This document shows, piece after piece, positions 5,879 to 9,126 of a DNA stretch of 9,126 bases (position 1 is its first letter; every line of letters begins with the position of its first letter). The position numbers were made by a program, and so were the translations under genes. The notes beneath the pieces are model-generated. The model had not been told where the DNA came from, ran no database searches, and saw nothing but the letters and a program-made list of their open reading frames with translations. The stretch comes from Gemmatimonadota bacterium (GTDB lineage Bacteria; Latescibacterota; UBA2968; UBA8231): the NCBI GenBank assembly GCA_026706165.1, contig JAPOZF010000052.1:1-9126 (forward strand). Direction: 5' to 3'.

Positions 5879-8337
5879 GAGGCTGCTCCTTTGCTGGGGG
5901 GTAACAGCGGCTCCGCGGTCACGGTGGCGGCGAGGCGCTCGCCGAAGTACTCGATTTCGACGCGGCTTCCCGGGGCCGCGTTCCGCACCGGCAGGTAGCC
6001 ATAGGCGATGTGGTTTCCGACGCTGTAGGCGCGGTTGCTGCTGGTGACCGATCCCAGCACCCGCTCCCCGTCGAGGATCGGCTCCTTCCCGAGGACCACC
6101 GCCTCGGGGTCGTCGAGGGTCATGCAGCTCAGCCGGCGCTCCAGGCCCAGCTCGCGACGCGCCAGCAGGGCGTCGCGGCCGAGGAAATTCCCCTTGTCGA
6201 GCTTCACCGTCCAGCCGAGACCGGCCTCGAAGGGATCGTATTCGGTGTGGATGTCGCTGCCGCGCAGTCGGTACCCCTTCTCGAGGCGCAGCGAGTCGAA
6301 GGCGCCGGCGCCGAGGGGGGCGATCCCTGCGGTCTGCCCCGACTCCCACAGCAGGTCCCAGAGCTTCAATCCGTAGTCGGTTTCGGTGTAGATCTCCCAG
6401 CCCGGCTCGCCGGCGTACGACAGGCGCATCGCCAGCGCCGGCACCGCGCCGACGTCGATGCGGCGGGCGGTGAAGCGGGGGAACGCCTTTTCGTCGAGGG
6501 GGTCGCGGCAAAGCGGCTGCAGGACTTCCTGCGCCCCGGGCCCCCAGAGTCCGAGGCCGCAGAACCGGGAGGTCGTCTCCGCGATCTGCACGGAGCCGTC
6601 GCCGGGGGCGTGGAGCCCGAACCAGGCGAGGTCGGCCGGCCCGGCGGCCGCCCCGGTGAAGACGAGGAAGCGCTCCTTTTCGAGGCGGGCGACGACCACG
6701 TCGCCGCGGATGCCGCCGGCCGCGTTCAGCATCGGGGTGTATATCACCGTTCCCGCAGGACGGTCGACCTGGTTGGCGGCGATGAACTGCAGGAAGGAAG
6801 CGGCCTTCCTGCCGCGCACCTCGATCTTCGCCAGCGGCGTCAGGTCGTAGAGCACCGCGTTCTGACGGGCGGCCCTGTGCTCGACTCCCTGGATCGGCGA
6901 CCAGCCGCGGGCTTCCCAGCCGGAGCGCTCGGGCCAGGACGGGTCGCGCGACAGGCTGGCGTTCGCCTCGAACCACTGCGGCACCTCCCAGCCGGCGCTT
7001 TCGAAGAAGACCGCCCCGAGTTCCCGCTGCCGCGGGTGGAAGGGGCTGAGGCGCAGGTCGCGGGGGTTCTCCATCTGCTGCAGCGGGTGGATGATGTCGT
7101 ACACCTCGCGGTACTGCTGCGTCCCGCGCGCCTCGACGTACTCCGGTGTCAGCGCATGGGCGGGGAAGCGGTTGAGGTCCGCCTCGCGCAGGTCGACTTC
7201 CGGGGCGCCGGTGGTCATCCACTCCGCCACCGCCTTGCCGGCCCCGCCGGCGTGGGTGATCCAGATCGCCTCGGCGACCCAGAAGCCGCGCACCTCGGGA
7301 GACGGGCCGATCAGCGGCAGGCCGTCCGGGGTGAACGAGAAGATGCCGTTGATGCCGCGGGTGAGCGGGGCGCCGCGCAGGGCCGGCAGCAGCTCGACTG
7401 CGTCGGCATGGGCGCCCTCGAAGTGCTCCGGGGTGAACTCCCTGATCGCCGGAGGCGGGGCATTCCCGTCGAAGCCGGACAGCTCCCCCGGGCGGACCGG
7501 CAGCGGTTCGTGCTGGTAGGAGCCGATCCCGTAGCAGTCGGCGTGCTGGCGGAAGTACATGGCGCGGTCCTGGTGGCGCATGACCGGGTGCGCCACCTCC
7601 CGGGTCTCCCCGGCCAGCTCGGGAAGCGGGGCGGACAAGGCGTACTGGTGCTGGACCGGGGCCAGGGGGATCTCCACCCCCGCCATGCGGCCGATGCGCG
7701 GCCCCCAGATGCCGGCGCAGACCAGGACGGTGCCGGCGGCGATGCGCCCCCGCGAGGTCAGCACGGCGCGCACGCGGCCGCCGGCGACCTCGATCCCGGT
7801 GACCTCGGTGCGCCCGAAAAAAGCCGCGGCACCGGCGGATGTCCGCGCCATGGCCCCGGCGGCCCGCACCGCCCTGGCGATGCCGTCCCCGGGGACGTGG
7901 TAGGCGCCGTGGATCTTCGTCTCGTTGAGGATGGGGACGAGCCGGCGGGCCTCGGCCGGGGAGATCAGCTCCGCCTCGACCCCCCAGGATTTCGCCGCCC
8001 CGGCCTTGCGCTTCAGGTCGCGCCAGCGCTCCGGGGTGGCGGCGACCTCGAGGCCGCCGACGGAGTGGAAGCAGGGCTCGCCGTCGAGCTCGAGGGCGTT
8101 GTACAGCGCGACGGTGCAGCGGGCGAACTCCGTCATCATGCGGGAGAAGTTGGTCTGGAAAACTCCCCCCGGCGCGTGCGAGGTGGACCCGCCGGTCTCG
8201 AACAGGGGGCCCTGGTCGATGACGACGATGTCCCTCCAGCCGAGCTGCGCCAGGTGGTAGACGGCGCTGCAGCCGGCGATGCCGGCGCCGATGACGACCA
8301 GCCGGGCCCTGTCGGGGATTTGCGTTGTTTCGGTCAT
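5875..8337 (-). CDS. Dimethylglycine/sarcosine dehydrogenase-type FAD- and folate-binding protein
   Basis: This 820-residue flavoprotein should oxidatively demethylate dimethylglycine or sarcosine and transfer the released one-carbon unit to tetrahydrofolate. Length and domain order match DMGDH/SARDH. An N-terminal FAD oxidoreductase domain (about 11-370) carries the GAGIAG dinucleotide motif at 17-22. His54 in GGSTSHAPGG is the expected site of covalent FAD attachment. A linker domain of FAO_M type spans about 376-430. A GcvT-like folate-binding domain (about 435-705) includes PMLNAAGGIRGD (535-546) and LRLEKGYRLRGSD (683-695), followed by a GcvT C-terminal barrel (725-815). The start at ATG 8337-8335 puts the first Rossmann strand at residue 12. 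An in-frame ATG at 8403 would add 22 unneeded residues, and neither start has a good ribosome site. No signal peptide is seen, so it is cytoplasmic. The BHMT-type neighbour, whose product would be dimethylglycine, favours DMGDH; sarcosine or another N-methyl amine remains possible. Confidence 0.88.
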   Translation of the reverse strand: MTETTQIPDRARLVVIGAGIAGCSAVYHLAQLGWRDIVVIDQGPLFETGGSTSHAPGGVFQTNFSRMMTEFARCTVALYNALELDGEPCFHSVGGLEVAATPERWRDLKRKAGAAKSWGVEAELISPAEARRLVPILNETKIHGAYHVPGDGIARAVRAAGAMARTSAGAAAFFGRTEVTGIEVAGGRVRAVLTSRGRIAAGTVLVCAGIWGPRIGRMAGVEIPLAPVQHQYALSAPLPELAGETREVAHPVMRHQDRAMYFRQHADCYGIGSYQHEPLPVRPGELSGFDGNAPPPAIREFTPEHFEGAHADAVELLPALRGAPLTRGINGIFSFTPDGLPLIGPSPEVRGFWVAEAIWITHAGGAGKAVAEWMTTGAPEVDLREADLNRFPAHALTPEYVEARGTQQYREVYDIIHPLQQMENPRDLRLSPFHPRQRELGAVFFESAGWEVPQWFEANASLSRDPSWPERSGWEARGWSPIQGVEHRAARQNAVLYDLTPLAKIEVRGRKAASFLQFIAANQVDRPAGTVIYTPMLNAAGGIRGDVVVARLEKERFLVFTGAAAGPADLAWFGLHAPGDGSVQIAETTSRFCGLGLWGPGAQEVLQPLCRDPLDEKAFPRFTARRIDVGAVPALAMRLSYAGEPGWEIYTETDYGLKLWDLLWESGQTAGIAPLGAGAFDSLRLEKGYRLRGSDIHTEYDPFEAGLGWTVKLDKGNFLGRDALLARRELGLERRLSCMTLDDPEAVVLGKEPILDGERVLGSVTSSNRAYSVGNHIAYGYLPVRNAAPGSRVEIEYFGERLAATVTAEPLLPPSKGAAS
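5886..5892 (-). promoter_or_regulatory. Shine-Dalgarno for the methyltransferase gene (AAAGGAG)
   Basis: Read on the minus strand, AAAGGAG lies inside the last codons of the flavoprotein gene, 7 nt before the GTG at 5878-5876. It is the only strong ribosome-binding site seen in the window. It decides the GTG start over any downstream alternative and suggests that the methyltransferase can be loaded independently as well as by re-initiation at the GTGA overlap. Confidence 0.75.
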
Positions 8338-8356
8338 GACGAGTCGAGCCAGTCCG

Positions 8357-8386
8357 GCCCCGGCCACGGCGTTTCCGGGCCGGGGC
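8357..8386. promoter_or_regulatory. Inverted repeat, 9-bp arms, in the flavoprotein leader
   Basis: GCCCCGGCC (8357-8365) and GGCCGGGGC (8378-8386) are exact reverse complements around a 12-nt spacer. The element lies 20 nt upstream of the flavoprotein ATG. In RNA it would form a very stable stem close to the ribosome entry region; in DNA it could be an operator. The all-GC arms make chance occurrence plausible in this genome. Confidence 0.3.
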
Positions 8387-8437
8387 GCCGCGGCGAAAAT
8401 CACGGGGAGGAGCCGGGCAGGCGCCAGCCTCGTTCAC

Positions 8438-8457
8438 TTGCCCCGCCTTCCGGGCAA
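8438..8457. promoter_or_regulatory. Inverted repeat TTGCCC-N8-GGGCAA upstream of the GSDH gene
   Basis: Perfect 6-bp arms (8438-8443 and 8452-8457) flank an 8-nt spacer, giving a 20-bp dyad ending 15 nt before the ATG at 8473. This size and spacing suit a dimeric repressor or activator site and could serve either divergent gene. The regulator is unknown and no copy was noticed elsewhere in the window. Confidence 0.3.
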
Positions 8458-8472
8458 TACCTTCTTCGCTTC

Positions 8473-9126
8473 ATGCTGCTCCCGCTGATTCTCGCGGCCT
8501 TCGCAGCCGCCGCCCACGCCGCCGAATCCCCGCCCTTCACCCTGGTGCGGGCGTTCGCGACCCTGCCGGTGGATTCCCCCGTCTTCCTGGGACCGTCCGG
8601 CGACGGCAGCGGCCGCCTCTTTCTCGCCGAGAAGTCCGGCCTGATCAGGGTGTTCGACCCGGCGCGGCAGGACACCGGCGCGGTCTTCATCGACCTGCAG
8701 CCCCAGGCGGTCGACTTGAGGTCGGAGACCGGCCTCCTCGGGCTGGCCTTCCATCCCGGTTTCGCCGCCAACGGGCGCTTCTTCGTCCATTACTCGGGAA
8801 AGAGCTTCCGCACCGTGCTGTCGGAGTTCCGCGTTACCGGGGACGACCCGGACCGCGCCGATCCGGAGGAGCGCGTCCTCCTCGAGGTATCCCAGCCGAA
8901 CGACAGCCACAACGGCGGCCACATCGAGTTCGGCCCCGACGGCTATCTCTACATGGGCCTCGGCGACGGCGGCCCCGAGGGGGAGCCCCGCCACGACCAC
9001 GGGCAGGACCTCACCACCCTGCTGGGAGCGATCCTGCGGATCGACGTCGACGCCGGCGGCGAGGGGTACGGCATTCCCGCGGACAACCCTTTCGCCGGCA
9101 ACGACCGCGGCTGGCGCGAGGAGATC
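8473..9126 (+). CDS. Exported glucose/sorbosone dehydrogenase-family (PQQ-type sugar dehydrogenase) protein, partial 3'
   Basis: The frame from ATG 8473 is open to the window edge, giving the first 218 residues of a protein whose relatives are usually 350-450 or longer. Residues 1-16 form a short signal peptide (MLLPLILAAFAAAAHA) with cleavage after AHA; its n-region lacks a positive charge and there is no clear ribosome site, but no earlier ATG, GTG or TTG fits well. Family hallmarks follow in order: ETGLLGLAFHP (85-95), NDSHNGGHIEFGPDGYLYMG (143-162) leading into LGDGG, and GQDLTTLLGAILRIDVD (177-193). His146 corresponds to the catalytic base region of soluble PQQ glucose dehydrogenase and Asd/YliI-type aldose dehydrogenases. 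It belongs to the six-bladed propeller fold, distinct from the PQQ enzyme at 2904-4904. It probably oxidises sugars or aldehydes in the periplasm. PQQ use cannot be confirmed without the C-terminal half. It is transcribed divergently from the betaine operon. Confidence 0.85.
   Translation, partial: MLLPLILAAFAAAAHAAESPPFTLVRAFATLPVDSPVFLGPSGDGSGRLFLAEKSGLIRVFDPARQDTGAVFIDLQPQAVDLRSETGLLGLAFHPGFAANGRFFVHYSGKSFRTVLSEFRVTGDDPDRADPEERVLLEVSQPNDSHNGGHIEFGPDGYLYMGLGDGGPEGEPRHDHGQDLTTLLGAILRIDVDAGGEGYGIPADNPFAGNDRGWREEI

Larger units (their letters stand above)
8338..8472. promoter_or_regulatory. Divergent intergenic region with shared control of the betaine operon and the GSDH gene
   Basis: The 135 nt between the divergent starts must hold promoters for both directions. 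I find no convincing -35/-10 pair; the only AT-rich patch is around 8395-8400. Two perfect inverted repeats are listed separately. The upstream part of this stretch can also be read as a 22-residue N-terminal extension of the flavoprotein, which I consider less likely than non-coding leader. No RNA gene or riboswitch is recognised. Confidence 0.45.

Noticed and set aside
4829..5998. 389-residue plus-strand frame antisense to the methyltransferase
   Set aside because: The opposite strand encodes a clear BHMT-type enzyme with all zinc ligands. The antisense frame is low-complexity Ala/Gly/Asp/Leu without a domain.
5879..8437. Apparent fusion of a long Arg/Pro-rich N-terminal region to the methyltransferase
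   Set aside because: The minus frame is open far upstream, but that part overlaps the flavoprotein in another frame and is compositionally a shadow. The GTG with AAAGGAG at 5878 is the true start.
8433..8460. Sigma70-like promoter for the GSDH gene (TTCACT, 16 bp, CAATAC)
   Set aside because: The boxes match the consensus poorly, and the second lies too close to the ATG for a normal leader.
8434..9000. 188-residue minus-strand frame opposite the GSDH gene
   Set aside because: It is antisense to a strongly matched GSDH-family protein and shows no independent motif.
1..9126. CRISPR array, tRNA/rRNA, insertion sequence or attachment site
   Set aside because: I saw no regularly spaced repeats, cloverleaf-like sequence, transposase-like protein or terminal inverted repeats with target duplications.

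Overview
The window is about two-thirds G+C and almost entirely coding. It holds four complete or near-complete genes, two genes cut by the window edges, and only two short intergenic gaps. Signal peptides, a lipobox and a predicted outer-membrane protein point to a Gram-negative, probably aerobic, heterotrophic bacterium. The mix of GSDH- and PQQ-type dehydrogenases, betaine methyl-group catabolism and a large surface protein with Asp/Asn-rich loops would fit an uncultivated high-GC lineage such as Latescibacterota, Gemmatimonadota or relatives. Nothing here fixes the phylum, and that assignment is inference.

Layout. Positions 2-94 (+) are the last 30 codons of an upstream gene. Positions 108-2861 (+) encode a ~917-residue exported protein, probably an outer-membrane/surface protein, with three Ca-binding-like Asp/Asn loops. 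A 42-bp convergent gap follows. Positions 2904-8337 (-) are a tight three-gene operon, transcribed right to left: a dimethylglycine/sarcosine dehydrogenase-type flavoprotein (820 aa), a betaine-homocysteine methyltransferase-type enzyme (325 aa) and a lipoprotein PQQ-dependent dehydrogenase (666 aa). Both internal junctions are identical 4-bp GTGA overlaps. A 135-bp divergent region (8338-8472) with two inverted repeats separates the operon from an exported glucose/sorbosone dehydrogenase-family gene (8473 onward, +) that runs off the right edge.

Working model. The methyltransferase would move a methyl group from glycine betaine to homocysteine, giving methionine and dimethylglycine. The flavoprotein would then demethylate dimethylglycine (or sarcosine) towards glycine, passing the one-carbon unit to folate. 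The periplasm-facing PQQ lipoprotein is translationally tied to these cytoplasmic enzymes, although it has no known role in betaine catabolism. That coupling, together with a second dehydrogenase of a different propeller family across the divergent promoter region, is the most interesting aspect of the window.
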